Assembly: GCA_029959195.1 (NCBI GenBank)
Contig: CP114119.1
Coordinates: 310,001-374,000 of the forward strand
Source: Dictyophora rubrovolvata
Taxonomy: Eukaryota > Basidiomycota > Agaricomycetes > Phallales > Phallaceae
Direction: 5' to 3'
DNA length: 64,000 nt
A program made the translations under genes and the position numbers. Shown piece after piece: positions 48,246 to 60,573 of this stretch. The notes beneath the pieces were generated by a model. It did not search any database and was not told the origin of the DNA. It saw nothing but the letters and a program-made list of their open reading frames with translations. The stretch's first letter is position 1. Each line of letters opens with the position of its first letter.

Positions 48246-50146
48246 TCAGACCTGTACTGCTTCATTCAACGGATCGTCCTGCAATAAATTTTGCGTTTCA
48301 TATCTCGTGCTCTAACGGGGACCGGGAGGCCGGTTACTTGGTGATAAATGAAAATGCGAAAATGTTAATAATACTTACATCTCCGGTTTGCCTGGAAAAG
48401 GCGAAGGCGGTACTGGTTTCCGTCCCGGTATTATTCGTGCTGGATGCCAATTTGAATTTATTTGCCATCTCTACTACCTGTCCTGGACTCTGACGGGAAC
48501 TCTTTAAGGTGTTACGGGCATTCAAAGACGCGAGCATGGTATTCACGTAGCTATGCAAACAATACAATTAGTACCGGGTCAGCAAATTTCCGAGATCGTT
48601 TGAAAGTTGTTTCTTACAGTCTTCCCGTGCAGAAATAAAATATGGCATAGATAAATGCTCGTTGCCAGACTTCAGCTGTGATAAGAGTCACAATCGACGC
48701 CAAGGATGTTATAACGCCGGTATTGATGGTGTAAATCTTACATAAAAGATGCTTTAGTTCTTTCGTGACCGATTGCATATAAGCAGCTGAGCGTACCATA
48801 AGCTTTTCCAATATAGTATCAGACGTGGTCAACCCTGTGCGCGATTTGCGCAGAAGAATCACCATAGTGACGGCTAAGAGGATGTCACCTCCTGCTGCAG
48901 CGCCATTGATACCGGCCGAGATACTATGTTCTTGAACAAGACCTTGAGTAACCGATTTGAGGGCGGAACATTTAATCGTCCAGACTGACAAAATATCAGT
49001 GCGTATGGATTATGCTTCGGCATCAATACTCACTTATGCTGAGAACTAGAAATAGCCCAATCCCAAGTTTGTCAGAAAAGGTAATAAACCAAATGTCATA
49101 TATTACGCACTGAGTTTTGCAACGATGAAGAGTGCCTGTTTACCCAGTTGTTATTTGTCGATAGCATGCCTTGAAGGTTTAGAGGAGACCTCGCTCACCG
49201 GAAGAATGATAAATACCCAATTGCCATGACTCACTGTTTGAGATTCAGTAAAGTTGATATGAATGAAAGAAGATTTAGTCACAGATCCAGATACGCATCA
49301 AGAAGAAGCTCTGTACGCAAAAGCATGGTATGAACTGAAAAATGGAAGTTAGACGTTAGTGGGCACCTTTCCTCCATAGTACATTCATGAATCGAACACG
49401 TACTTCAAAGATAGATTGAGTCTGTTTGAGTCGGATATATGAGCTCCAGCGAAAGTAGATGTCAAAAACTCTCACTGACTGTAAGGCTCCAGATGGCAAA
49501 ATCTAGGTTCAGCGGGTTAAAGTAGTTCTGTCCAAGATATAGGTTAAGATTGACAATTGAGATAGATTAGTAGATGATAGATTCTGCTGACCGTAATGAC
49601 GTAGAAGTAGACTAGCACAACCAGTAAGCCTTGTTTAGGTAAAAATTCACAAACACTTACGGGTATAAGTGATTAGTGCCTGATGAACGGTATCGAGGGT
49701 CCTATTGAAATCAAACAGCTGTTGAGGACTTGAATGTCGCCTGAAATGCGTTTATGATCACATACCACATAAGCGCAACCTTGATCAAGAAATTGAGAAT
49801 TAGAACTATTCGAGAACAAATGCCCTAGATACGTACCAATAACTTTAATCGAAGGCCATCCTTAGGATATGTTATAAAATACCTTCAAGAATAATACTGT
49901 TCAATAAAGATGTAAATGACAAGTAATGGGACGACTATACCAGTAAGCTTGAACCGTCCCGATGCCCCAAAGGCTATGGGCAAACAGCGATGAATATCTG
50001 AGCGCTGTTGAGAAACAAAGAGCTTACGCGCAGGCAATGACTACACCTATCAGCAGCGCCCCGAAGGTGTTGTCCAACGCAGGCAGGACAAGACTTGCTG
50101 TTGGGGGCACTGCAGAGGGCGGGGGCAAGGGTGCACTCGAATTCAT
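48246..50146 (-). CDS. fungal membrane protein, DUF6534 family
   Basis: Seven-helix protein of a large Agaricomycete family of unknown role, perhaps GPCR-like. Start at 50146, with a Pro-rich MNSSAPLPPPSAV leader, then LDNTFGALLIGVVIACALWGIGTVQAYWYFITYPKDGLRLK, shown here as separate blocks across introns, followed by VALMWTLDTVHQALITYT, LYFYVITNYFNP and VQSFFLMRIW. The last long exon pair is secure: 48984-48618 then 48550-48379 with GVITSLASIVTLITAEVW and LYVNTMLASLNAR, and the final exon 48278-48246. At least ten introns. Exon limits in the middle (about 49000-49450) are approximate. The cytosolic tail is Ser/Thr-rich. Confidence 0.8.
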
Positions 50147-51282
50147 GGTTGTTATTGGGAGGTTTGGAGTTGAATTTTATCCGATACTTCATCCTTGGCG
50201 ACTTGATTTGCGAAAAACAATAAGAAGAAAGTGACTTGGCACACGGGGCGCTTTAACTCGTATAACAATTGTCAAATAGAGATTATAGGAGGCTAGTGCA
50301 TTGCGCATCAGTCGGATATGTAGTATGAAACGTTCATTTCCGTTCATCTATATGCAGATAGTGCTACGCTTATCACACCCAATACATGGCGCAGAAGCAA
50401 ATTCAAACGAACCACTATGCTATTACGGAATAATCAACGCATTCAATATCATACCCCCCGCTTGTTCCTTGTCGTTTATGGTTGGCTGTGATTCCGGCGC
50501 CTCGATTAAACTTTTCATGTTCGATTGTACTAACAGTACTCGATCTCAGTTGAATTGTACCATATACGATCCCTGGTATGACTATGTCGACAACGTGGGC
50601 GACGTCAATCCTTCGTAAGAATGTTTTCTCGTGCAGTGGACGAGTGCTAAATCGAATCCACAAGGTCGTCATCCTCTTCTTTTGGAGTGGGTGAAAGTCT
50701 TTATCACAGCTTCTAGAAACGGCCATCGTTCACCATGGCCTTTAGTGGATGGAGCAAGTTTTCATGTAGAAAAACACGCGGCGAGCTGCAGGTGTCTGTT
50801 TCACAAGTCGACCTGTTGTCATGGTGAACTCCGGCTTTTACTGGATGTCAAGGTACATTTTGTTCTACTGATATCTACACTCACCGGAGTCGAATATATT
50901 CAGGAATCTGTTCTCAAGCCAGTAATAGGCATTCTTCGTCAAGAATTCGAGGGCAATGGTGGTTACAAAGGTGTCAAAGTTCTGTTGCGTTTTAAGCTCC
51001 TCCGGCACTCAGGCTGGCTATTCATGTCAATGTAGGAATTCACCTAAACTTCACCACGATGACCTCAATCTCTGAGTTCTTTACAGGGTTGTAGCACATC
51101 CTTCTTAAGCTTTCCGTGTCGAGGTGGCGGGTTCATTTTGTCCAGCGGGTGCCTGACTTGGTGAAGCGTGCCGATGAAGTAGTCACCCGCGTGACACGTC
51201 TTTCATCGATGGCACTCATCCCTCGCCGTTGAAGAGCGAAACAAAAAAGGTACACAAAAAGATTTCTTTTAGATACATCTTC
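50147..51282. other. intergenic, with a possible small secreted protein
   Basis: This lies between two divergent and convergent genes. A plus-strand frame at 50325-50618 is the only candidate gene; the rest shows no supported frame. Confidence 0.4.
50325..50618 (+). CDS. hypothetical small Cys-containing protein
   Basis: Open frame of 97 codons starting MKRSFPFIYMQIVLR, which looks like a signal peptide with likely cleavage near HGAEA. The mature part has four or five Cys (LCYYG, PPACS, VGCDS, FDCTN, LNCTI), a composition seen in small secreted fungal proteins. No family recognised, and a same-length random frame is possible. Low confidence. Confidence 0.25.
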   Translation: MKRSFPFIYMQIVLRLSHPIHGAEANSNEPLCYYGIINAFNIIPPACSLSFMVGCDSGASIKLFMFDCTNSTRSQLNCTIYDPWYDYVDNVGDVNPS

Positions 51283-53772
51283 TCACCCCATTTTACAGCA
51301 ACCTGGAAAATTATACAAAAACTCGTCGTGAAAACTATGCCAATCCTCTTTCTTCTGCATCACCTCACAAACCCTCGCCAATTCACGCTTTCGCTCGCTT
51401 GGTGGATCGTTTTTATGAACAGCCTCCAAATGCTTGACAACATTCTCCTTCCTCATCACCGAACACGTCTCTCTCGGGCATAACGAGCACTTGAGCGCTT
51501 CAATATGTCGACGAGCGTACAGATACTGTTCCTCCGTGCAGACAAAGTGAGCAGGCATCTGCGGATCCTCTAAAGCTTCTGCATCGTACTCATCCAGGTT
51601 CTCGACAGCCTGTATGATGTGCGTCGAAACGATATGCTCCAACTCCTTGTCTTCCCTACCGTTCGTGGGACCTCCTCCACAGAATCTACAATGATGTCCC
51701 TCGCCTTTTTCCTCACCCACCGCCTCATCCGTAGTGAAGCAGTAATCCAACCAATTCTGGCCTCCAAATCGGCGCACACATCATCCTGCGCTTCTTTTCG
51801 CTCGGGGAACCGGTCTCCCTCTTCCTCTTGACTTTTGTGCGTGGCGCCGGGTTAAAGATGGGTGACAAGGGTGGGATTGGCACCTCGACATTGACGGGTG
51901 AAGGATTGGATATCGGATTGGGATCGTTGGTGGGTGAACCCGAAGGTAAAGTCGGGTGTGGGGTGCCTTGTTCGGACTGAATAGGCCGTGGAGAAGGCGA
52001 TGGATTGTGTGTTTGGGGAGCGACAGCAGCGTCTGTTGGAACAGGAACTGAAGGAAATACAGACAAGAAGTCGTCAGTTGGGGGAAAAGATGTGTTGACG
52101 GCAGGAGGCGAAGCAGTGGGAAAATGCAGAGTTTGAGGAATTACGAAGTTTGCAAAGGGATTGAGTGGTATTGGCTCGACGGAGTACATATAAGGTGCGG
52201 TTGTCGCCGTCCGGTATTGCGCCCCTTCAGCATATTGGAAGCCATATCGTTGAAGATCGAGGGCATCTTGGGAATCATTAAAAACTAAAGGGACAGCAGG
52301 ATAAAGAGAGGAAGCAGAAGTGAGAGAACAGTCAGCGAGGAGCATTGACTCATCCCCGGGCTCCATCATCAACTCCAACGAAGCAGTTCGATTGTTACCT
52401 GCCTGGGTATATCCAGCCTCTCCACGTTGGAGATGTTCCATTTCGGCGCGGAGGTGGGCATGTTGAAACGGTTGGGGTTTGATATGGGACTCGGGGGTAT
52501 ATTCTAAGTATTCCGGTCGCGTCGTTAAATTGGCATGTTGGAACGATTGGAGGTTAATTGCAAAGTGGGTATCTTGGTGATCTTCGGGCGCGGGGGGCGT
52601 TGGAAGGGTTAGACGGATTGTCCAACTCTTCAAACCATCGCATCACATCAACTTGGGGGACGTCGCCATTCGACATCCCTTGTTCCATGCGACATGTAGG
52701 TGATAGTGTAGAGGAGCTGGAATAAATCGTGTGATATTAGCAATACGCGCAGCGATAATAAATTAATCAATTTACATATTGAACTCCTCTTGAGTGCTGG
52801 CCAAGGTGTTAGCGTAGCCTATGTAAAGCGGGTCGTCCTTAAGGAATGTGGGCACAGCACTTTACATTTGACACGTCAACGATGAGATGAACGAACGGAA
52901 GAAGAAAGAAGTAAATCATACCAGTCCGGAGGCACTATCTCCCCGCTGGATATAATATTAGGGGATGTCAGAGTAGGTCGTTTCAAGGCCGTTTCGCTGT
53001 CCGTTTCGATTTCAGTGAAACGGCTGGTGAAACGGCGAAACGAGTGAAACGCCTCAAGAGGCGTTTCACTGAACTGAGCGAAACGGCAGCCGTTTTGCTG
53101 TCCGTTTCACCCATCGGTCGTTCTCGGTCAGGGATGAATTTTTAAGGAGAATTTCTAGAAATATTTCTTTAATAAATCATATAAAACTTTTTTGAGCGAC
53201 TGTACAATACATAGGTGAAACGGCGCACGAAACGGACTGGCAGCGGGGGTGTTCAGAGTTAAAACGGGATAAGTGGTATTCCCGAGGTATTCCCGACATC
53301 TCGAAACGGGCAGCGAAACGGACAGCGAAACGGCCTTGAAACGACCTACTCTGACATCCCCTAATGGACCGTAGCCAGTCCGAACTAGAAAATTGAAGAG
53401 TCGTCAAATTATGAGACATCTGAAGACGATAATTACTTACCCGTCATACGGTGTCTCGTTGAGTTCGCTCGATTGAGCGGTTTCAATTTGCCGATCTTGT
53501 AGTGGGACGGCTTCTACAGGCGGTCCCCCATCGGCTACCCAGTGAGCAGGCATACTAGCGACAAAGTCGTCCAGCGCTGTCCTGAGCTGTGTGTCATCGC
53601 TGAGGCACATGTTCTTATTATTAAATAATAAGACGGCATGAACGGCTTACAGATCTTTGAGGCTTTCAAAGAAGTTGTGGTGGGGGGGAAAAGCATGAGG
53701 GTGGCTCCCAGATTGAGTATCTAAAGGAAAGGGAAAGTCGTTGACGAGGGAAGCGGTGGTAATGGGGTTCAT
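51283..53772 (-). CDS. C2H2 zinc-finger protein, putative transcription factor
   Basis: Exons seen: 53772-53651, 53599-53441, 52945-52922, 52859-52776, then from 52726. Phases of the first five close. Long Pro/Ser-rich middle with repeated SFQHANL / PFQHAHL units, a basic KVKRKRE ... EKKRR stretch near 51800 that may be an NLS, then two C2H2 fingers: CRFCGGG ... HIVSTH and CSLC ... HLEAVH. Nuclear. Two problems: the frame breaks inside a run of six C at about 52625 (one C fewer would connect MRWFEELDN to the repeat region), and the junction to the finger exon near 51777 needs an intron I cannot place securely. The second intron holds a 401-bp MITE. The gene may be a mutant allele or contain a sequence error. 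Confidence 0.6.
52961..53361. mobile_element. MITE with 48-bp perfect terminal inverted repeats
   Basis: Non-autonomous DNA transposon of 401 bp. The left end starts GGGGATGTCAGAGTAGGTCG and the right end is its exact inverse for 48 bp. It is flanked by a TA duplication (52959-52960 and 53362-53363), as in Tc1/mariner-type insertion. The interior is built of GTTTCGCTG / GAAACGG-like units in both orientations, including a hairpin centred near 53056, and no transposase frame is present. It lies in an intron of the zinc-finger gene, which becomes about 500 nt, the longest here. Perfect TIRs suggest a recent insertion. Confidence 0.9.
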
Positions 53773-54527
53773 AATTGTAATTGCAGAAATAAAATGGGTG
53801 GGGGACAAAGTTGAAGGCTGGTGAAACTTGACCTTTTTATTACTATCCTTCGTGTCCAAAACATGCCGGCGCGGGAGTAGTTTAGTTCTAGTCGCATTTC
53901 TAGGCAAAATTATTGATCAAAATGCAGGGTTTGGTCAGGTTATTCGCCTCGTGTTTGGGGCAGTTTTTTTTTCTGTAACCAATATGGTCTCAGCTTAAGT
54001 GAGATCTGTGTAGTATGCACATAACTCAGGATGAACAACAAAGCTCAAAGTTTCGCCTGATTCCGGGAACTGACGCTCTTCCCAGAAATGAGTCGTCATT
54101 TAAAGCTTCTGTTCAACAATAATATCAAATGCACCTTTTCAGTGCGTACATCTGACATGTGGAAGGCTTGTGAGAATCCATCTTGGTAACCCCCACAGTC
54201 TGTGACAGCCACACGAGGGGTGTTGCGCCGAAGGGTCAATGTTGTGAAAGATTGTTGGATTAGGATGAACCTGGATGACTGCACATAGAAATGAATTCCG
54301 CCGAGCCGTAATTTACATATTGTGAGCCTATGTGGTGCTCAAAAAATGACCTCTTGTTCCTTGTAATTTCTCCGGCTATAATTAGTAGTTACGCTATGAT
54401 CGTATTGGTGATCTGTTGATAACCATAAACATTGGGCATATTTGTGTATGTAGACAGAGGCAAAGTTTGGTGATGGATTGTGATAACGGTTGGTTAGGTC
54501 AGTTGAGAAAGGGAAAGGGAAAAAAAT
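53773..54527. other. intergenic
   Basis: The zinc-finger gene's promoter and sequence up to the tRNA. In-frame codons upstream of 53772 (from 53907) are open but without conservation. No other feature. Confidence 0.5.
54521..54526 (-). terminator. Pol III terminator of tRNA-Gly
   Basis: Six T residues on the minus strand begin two bases after the tRNA 3' end, as expected for RNA polymerase III termination. Confidence 0.8.
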
Positions 54528-54612
54528 TACACGCAGCGGGAGTCGAACCCGCGCCGCTTGCTGAACCGATTTAACATGGAAGGCAAGCATGATACCGTTT
54601 CACCATGCGTGT
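54528..54612 (-). tRNA. tRNA-Gly (anticodon UCC), with intron
   Basis: Folds fully on the minus strand: acceptor ACACGCA/TGCGTGT, discriminator A, D-stem GTGA/TCAT with GG in the D-loop, anticodon stem CTTGC/GCAAG, T-stem GCGGG/CCCGC with loop TTCGACT. The anticodon loop reads C-T-TCC-A, then an insert of about 14 nt, so the gene carries a short intron one base 3' of the anticodon, the standard place. Decodes GGA. Confidence 0.93.
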
Positions 54613-55657
54613 TATTGTAAGTGCAGGCTCATATTTTTATCTCGACTAGATTCTTGAAATTTGTAAGCTCGGCTCATTGATTCCGGATGTTAGATCACGA
54701 TATAAAATTAGACAAAGATAAATACTGCATCACAATCAGTAAGGCACGTAGTTCGTTTTATGTGGAATGAAGTTCTCTATTAATGCAGTCGATGTCAAGA
54801 ATTGGCGAGGTAATTGCTTGACTGTCATGATATACATTGACCTGCACTCGATGGGGTAGTATTCCTCCTAATTATAATGCATGTGCATCTATTGGCAGAA
54901 TAAACTACATGGGCCTTTAATTTATTTTAGATCGGAAGCAATTGGCAAGCATAGTCATATGACATTAGAAATGATGGAATAGGCTTCCAGAAGCTAAGTC
55001 GCCTCACGAGTCACAGTGTTTACTAGCAAGATTAAGGAGTTCGTCGTCTTCATAAGCGTTGCGAGTGTTATTAGGTGTTATTACTCGTTGGTGTCAAATC
55101 TATTAGGGGGTGTCACGTTGGTGAATTCCACGTGAATTCGGACTAAGATCGGGCTGAATTCGGACTTGAATTCGTTCTCGGAATTCTCCGGAGATCAGTT
55201 TCGAGAGTTCAGTGCTTTCGTACTTTGATCAAAAACTCCACTCGCTGGGATGGACTCCGAGTTCAAGTAAGAAATTTATTATCCATTTTCTATGACCGAT
55301 CATTGTTTATAGTCACCATCCAATTGATTGGAAACGATTAACGGATGACTGGAAGTCAAAGGCGCAAATTGAAAGCATGTGGTTTGATGCAATACTCTTC
55401 TCTTTACGTAGTATTATTATTTCTCGGTAAGTGCCGGACTATAAAATTAAAGTTCTTGCGGTTGGACCTCACTGTTCAATGTCATCGCCCACATGCATGC
55501 AGCATATCTTCTATTCTGTTCAGTTTTCATTCTTTACCACCACCTCCCAACTCAATTATCCTCGCATCAGTCACTACTGCTAACCTGTCGAACCCAAGTC
55601 GAACCAAGCTCTCGAGTCGCGAGTGTATACTAATATCAAAGTGGAATTTAGCGAACC
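54613..55657. other. intergenic
   Basis: Upstream region of the beta-glucosidase gene. A cluster of short direct repeats of GAATTCGGACT/GAATTC type lies at 55120-55200. No gene seen; the plus-strand frame at 55345-55986 is a shadow of the glucosidase start. Confidence 0.5.
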
Positions 55658-58600
55658 ATGCCATCCACATTTCTTTCGCCGCTTTTTCTTGCAGCATTAA
55701 CTTTTCTACACTTTGCCGCAGCCACCTTCCAATCTTCTTTTACTCTGCGTGCGTAATTCACACTTCTCTGCTCGAAAAGCTCAAACCACACAATTCATTT
55801 AAAAGGCTCGTGGTCAGAATCCGAACTATTAGCGCAAGAACTCGTAGCCAATCTATCTCTCTCAGAAAAAGTAGGGATTCTCACAGGCCAAGGACAGTTT
55901 TCGTCGCGTTGCATCGGGAATACGCATGGCGTAAATCGACCTTTGCCCAACGCCCCCAATGGTCTACCCAGTATCTGCATGAATGATGGTCCAGCAGGTA
56001 TTCGTGCCGCCGATTTGGTCACCGGCTTTCCAGGAGGGCTTAACGTAGCTAGCACGTATGAAGTTAATTCCTTCTGAACTTGGAAAAATACTCTGCTGAT
56101 GAATTTGATATTTATGCTTCAGGTTTAGCAAGCGTTTGATGCGCGCGCGCGGACGTGCTCTCGGAGAAGAAGCTAGAGGAAAAGGAATCAAGTCCGTGCA
56201 CGTACTACATGATCATGCTCAAATAGTGTCTAACGTATTCTGAAAAGCATTTTATTGGGACCTCAAGTAGATCTTATGCGTTCTCCTAAAGCAGGTCGCA
56301 ATTGGGAGTCATTCGGACCCGATCCTTATCTAAGTGGCGAGACTGCATACGCAACTATTGAAGGCATGCAGTCAGTGGGAGTGGTAGGTTGTGCAAACCT
56401 TGTAATAACATAAACCGGACTGATTTGTTTTCTAACTTCAAAGCAAGCTTGCGCTAAGCATTTTTTGGGGTACATGCAAGAACATTGGCGGTATACTTAT
56501 TCTGCTCAAATCGACGATCGGACGACTCGTGAATTGTATTTGTGGCCGTTCATGAGAGCAATTGAGGTTTGAACAAAATTCACCTCTTCTCAAGCTATCA
56601 TAACTCCTTCGTCATAGGCAAACGTTTCTTCGGTAATGTGCGCATATAATCAATTCAATGACACGTATTCTTGTGGAAACGAGGATCTCCTTGGTCAAAA
56701 TGGTTTACTTAGGGACCTTGGTTTCCAGGGTGAGTAAATTTCACGAGGGTCTTGTCGGCCGAATTTGAATAAGTTTTTCAGGTTTTGTAATGAGTGATTG
56801 GGGCGCGACACACCCTACGACTTCGCAGTATGCAAACGCAGGACTCGATATGGAGTAAGAATCCCCGATCTAGTGTTTTTATTTCGTTAACTAAAACTTT
56901 TATAGACAGCCTGGTGATTTCATACTCATAGGTCCATCTTACCCCCTCTAATCCCGAATGACCGACGGTCTCACTTTGTGTTCAGGAGGAGGCATATTCG
57001 GAGACTTCCTCCAAATCGCCGTAGACGTTGGCGACGTCACACAAGACCGATTAAACCAAATGGTAACGAACGTTTTGAAACCTTGGTTCAGACTCGGACA
57101 GGATCAGGGATATCCTGCTACAAACTTCGACAGTCAACATCCGGACGGATCTGGACCGCTTAACGAAAACGTCACTGTTCGTACGAAAGCGCATACAGAC
57201 CTTGTGAGGGAGATTGCGGCGAGGAGTAGTGTGGTTTTGAAAAATGAGAATGGGGCTCTTCCGTTGAAGGGGACGGAGAGGAGTATGGCTGTTATTGGGC
57301 TCGATGTGAATCCCCCTGAGAATGCGTGTGATTTGGATGCGTGTGATGGCGGTGTTGTCGTTTGCGGGTATGATAAAACTTGAGTTTTCTTTGAAACCAC
57401 CATGTGCTCATGATGCTTATAAGCTGGGGTTCTGGCTCAATCTCATACGACTTCGTTGTTCCCCCTCTCGAAGCTCTTCTTTCCTACTCTAAAACGAACC
57501 CAACATCCATTACCCAAATTACCAACTCCTCGTCAAACGATGTAAACAATGCAGTGGCTGCTGCCATGAATAAAGACGTGGCATTGGTTTTCGTTAATGC
57601 GATGAGTGGCGAGTTAGGCGCGTTTCAGGAGGTAAATTGGAATTTTGGTGATAGGAATGATTTGAATTTGTGGTTTAATGGGGATGAACTTGTAAGTCTA
57701 TTTGAAACCCAAAGAAGTCAGCTAATGGGAGTTACATAGATTGAGAAGGTCGCAGCTGTGAATAATAATACTATTGTCATTATTCATTCTACCGGAGCTG
57801 TTTTGTAGGTTTTAATCCCTAATTACAAATGGATCACTCACTTGCTCGGCACAGAACGGAACCGTGGAGTACATCTCCAAATGTAACGGCCATAATATAT
57901 GCCGGCACGCCTGGTGAACAAGCGGGCCCTGCGATAGTCGACATCTTGTATGGAAACGTAAACCCAAGCGCACGACTTCCGTTTACAATTGCGAAGGTAT
58001 TTTCACGTGTTCTTCAAGTCGTTTTGTTAATCACATATGTCGAAACTTATAAATATCAGGATCCCTACGATTACCCAGCCGACATTCTATATACCAGCTT
58101 TAATCCATTTCCTCCGGTAAGAAGCAGAAAGCTCATAATACAGATTTGACAACCACGTGGAATTTGTAGATCAATTTTACGGAAGCTCTTCTTTTAGACT
58201 ACAGATTTTTCGACGAACGAAATATTACACCGCGATATGAATTCGGATACGGCCTTTCATACACTTCTTTTCAATATTCCAATCTGATGATTGATCCGAG
58301 CCCGAAGAAAACTGACAACAACACTAAGGACAATTTACGAGAAATCATAGCAACTATCTCTTTTAAACTCACAAACACAGGACCAAGAGCCGGAACGGAG
58401 ATTCCACAGCTCTATATCGGATATCCGAACGGGTCTGGAGAGCCACCTAAAGTTCTGAGAGGGTTTGAGGACGTTGAGTTAGTGCAGGGTGAAAGTTGTG
58501 TTGTTTCGTTTAGCCTTGAAGAAAGGGATTTAAGGTTTGTGGTCCCATGGCTCTGTTCATAAGTTCTGTCCAAAAAGATAATCAATGTCCACAGGCTTTG

Positions 58601-58799
58601 GGATCCAACTTCGCAGGCTTGGACTCGCCCTTTCGATATTAGCGGGTATACGGTTTATATTGGAAGTTCGAGCAGGGATATACGATTGACTGGATTGTTG
58701 TCAGTGGTACCACCCGTGGTCGTTACTCCCGATGACTCGGACGATGTTGTAATGACTGTAGTGGATATGTTCGCAGAACTGGACTCAGACTGTCAATGA
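55658..58799 (+). CDS. secreted GH3 beta-glucosidase
   Basis: Glycoside hydrolase family 3; cleaves beta-1,4-linked glucose disaccharides and aryl-glucosides outside the cell. Fifteen exons, phases closing throughout, 787 residues: the main ones are 55658-55748, 55806-56055, 56123-56191, 56248-56383, 56444-56566, 56618-56729, 56782-56854, 56906-56931, 56986-57367, 57424-57691, 57740-57804, 57855-57996, 58060-58116, 58170-58534, 58595-58799. Signal peptide MPSTFLSPLFLAALTFLHFAAA. Domain 1 has NDGPAGIR, GRNWESFGPDPYLSG, KHFLGY and the nucleophile Asp in GFVMSDWGA (near residue 266). Domain 2 has VVLKNENGALPL and YAGTPGEQAG; the C-terminal FnIII-like domain has YEFGYGLSYTSF and LRGFEDVEL. Several N-glycosylation sites. 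Exon 8 is 26 nt. Complete. Confidence 0.93.
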
Positions 58800-59259
58800 G
58801 TGAATACAGGCGTTTTTGATATCCCTGTTGACAGCTTTTGCTGTTGTTGTTGTTTTTTTGAGTTTTTATTTCTTTTTGTGGAATGTCTGATTAATCGTAA
58901 TTTATTGTAACCCGCGTGTCTAAAAAGCATTAGTCAGGGGTTTCTAACATTGAAACCTCTCAAAACGGTAAGTCCACACGAAAGTTCCTCATTTTCTTGT
59001 TTCCATGTCATCCGTACTCTTAAGTCCTCGATGAGGCCCACATTTAGTATTATGATATTCGCATCCTTAATAAGTTTATTATTCAATAACATAAGATTGG
59101 GGACAAATGACCTGAGGGCTCGGCGCTCAGCCTCAGGGAGTCGTCGTCTGAACTTGTCCCTAGAACGAAATAGACAGCATAAAAAGATGCTCCGAAAAGT
59201 CAACATTTCTTTATCTCGAACTACAACGTTAGTCCTCAACACGCCGAAACCGTCAAAAA
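58800..59259. other. intergenic
   Basis: 3' flank of the glucosidase with TTG-repeats near 58840 and the 5' flank of the homeodomain-like gene. An open frame from 58950 overlaps the latter in another frame and is not supported. Confidence 0.5.
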
Positions 59260-60087
59260 ATGCAAGACTCGAGGGAATTACCAGCCGACCAACTTCCAAA
59301 GGAGCTAACTTTAGTAAATGGAGAGAAACGAGATCGACGTCCAAGATGGACTCAATGGGAGCTTGATTTTATTGAAGAGTGTTTTGAGACAACGCAACAT
59401 CCGACCGCTTGGTTGCGGAGAATTTGGGCTTTGCAGTTGACGGAGAAGAAGCTGCGGACCATGACGACCATTGACGCGGACGGCTCTGATTTGGAAAATG
59501 AGGAAGGTCTTGCTTGGACCTGGTTTTCATTGTAAGTGATTGACAATAATAATTTTTTTGAAAAAGATGAGGTTTTAACTATTTTATATAGCTACGAGAG
59601 GCGAGTTAAGAACTGGGTGAAGAACAAGAAGACGAAGTTGAGACGGGAGAGGAAAACTTCTCGGGAGGGAGAGCACCTCGACGATGTCGATGACAACCCT
59701 CCTGCTTCGCACACCCTGCCAAGACGTTCTGTCATCCATGACAGTACTCCATGTGAAACTGTTCGTATTACGTCCCCCATAATGCATTTCTTAAATTCAT
59801 TCGTCTTTTTCCAGCTGTCCAGAGTCAAGGGTAAAAAAACGAGTCCAATATTCCACCAAAGTGAATCACATATATCAAATGGATCCATCTCGCCGGAGAG
59901 AGATTATGATACATGCGATACTAGTGGTTCAGCCCGACTGAAACTAGAAAAACTAGCCCGCTTTGTAGTCATGCAGGAAGAGCTCCGACGTTTTTATTCA
60001 ACTACTGAATCCGAAAACGGGTCCCATCTGGCATTCCCCGTTTCAGTGTGTCGAGAGGAGCCATATACTAGGGACGAACCGATGTAG
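59260..60087 (+). CDS. divergent homeodomain-like protein
   Basis: Two exons, 59260-59531 and 59592-60087, joined at phase 2; 255 residues. A pattern like a homeodomain is seen: RRPRWTQWELDFIEECF (basic arm and helix 1), TAWLRRIWALQLTEKKL (helix 2) and, across the intron, ERRVKNWVKNKKTKLRRER, where W-V-K-N-K-K fits the W48-x-x-N51-x-R/K core of helix 3. Between helices 2 and 3 are about 25 additional residues, more than in a standard or TALE homeodomain. A further possible intron (about 59761-59814) ends in a strong TTTTTCCAG acceptor but is also open in frame. Not beside MIP1 or a divergent partner, so not an obvious mating-type pair. Nuclear if real. Confidence 0.55.
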
Positions 60088-60573
60088 TTTAGCTATAGAG
60101 GCAGTCATCTTTCCTCGTCACAATTCATATACTGTATTGTGTAATGAATAATTGTCATCTAAACGTGGTCAATTTGGTATTTTCAATTGCTTTGATGCAA
60201 TGCTTTTGTCCAGCAATGGATCGCTTATAGCTTTGACTACCAGACGGAAGCTTGTGATCAATCCACAGTTCAAAGTCATTGTCCGGGTCCGGATGTCGTT
60301 GTTGATGTGGATTCAGAATCGAGGCGCGAGGTTACGAGTTACTCAGTTCAATTGAGGACTGTAACGAAGGCTGAAACAAGCCTTCGGACAAAACGTGACT
60401 ACGCCGAACGGCAGTGTTGTCGGTGTTCTAAAATCCCAACCAATCACTTGCGCTGATGTCTCCAAACCACAAACACAAGACCCAAAGTTGATTCTGAGTC
60501 GTTGTCAAAACTTCATCTGATAAGTTGATACAATGTACACAAAAGACAATGTGGATTGCTTCTCTACAAAGAA
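60088..60573. other. intergenic with a dispersed repeat
   Basis: A stretch of about 45 bp at 60391-60437 (GTGACTACGCCGAACG, then TTGTCGGTGTT) recurs at 63489-63535 with an extra 10-nt unit. Otherwise convergent 3' flanks. Confidence 0.5.

Noticed and set aside
59260-60087. HD mating-type locus
   Set aside because: No divergent second homeodomain gene, MIP1 or beta-flanking gene nearby.
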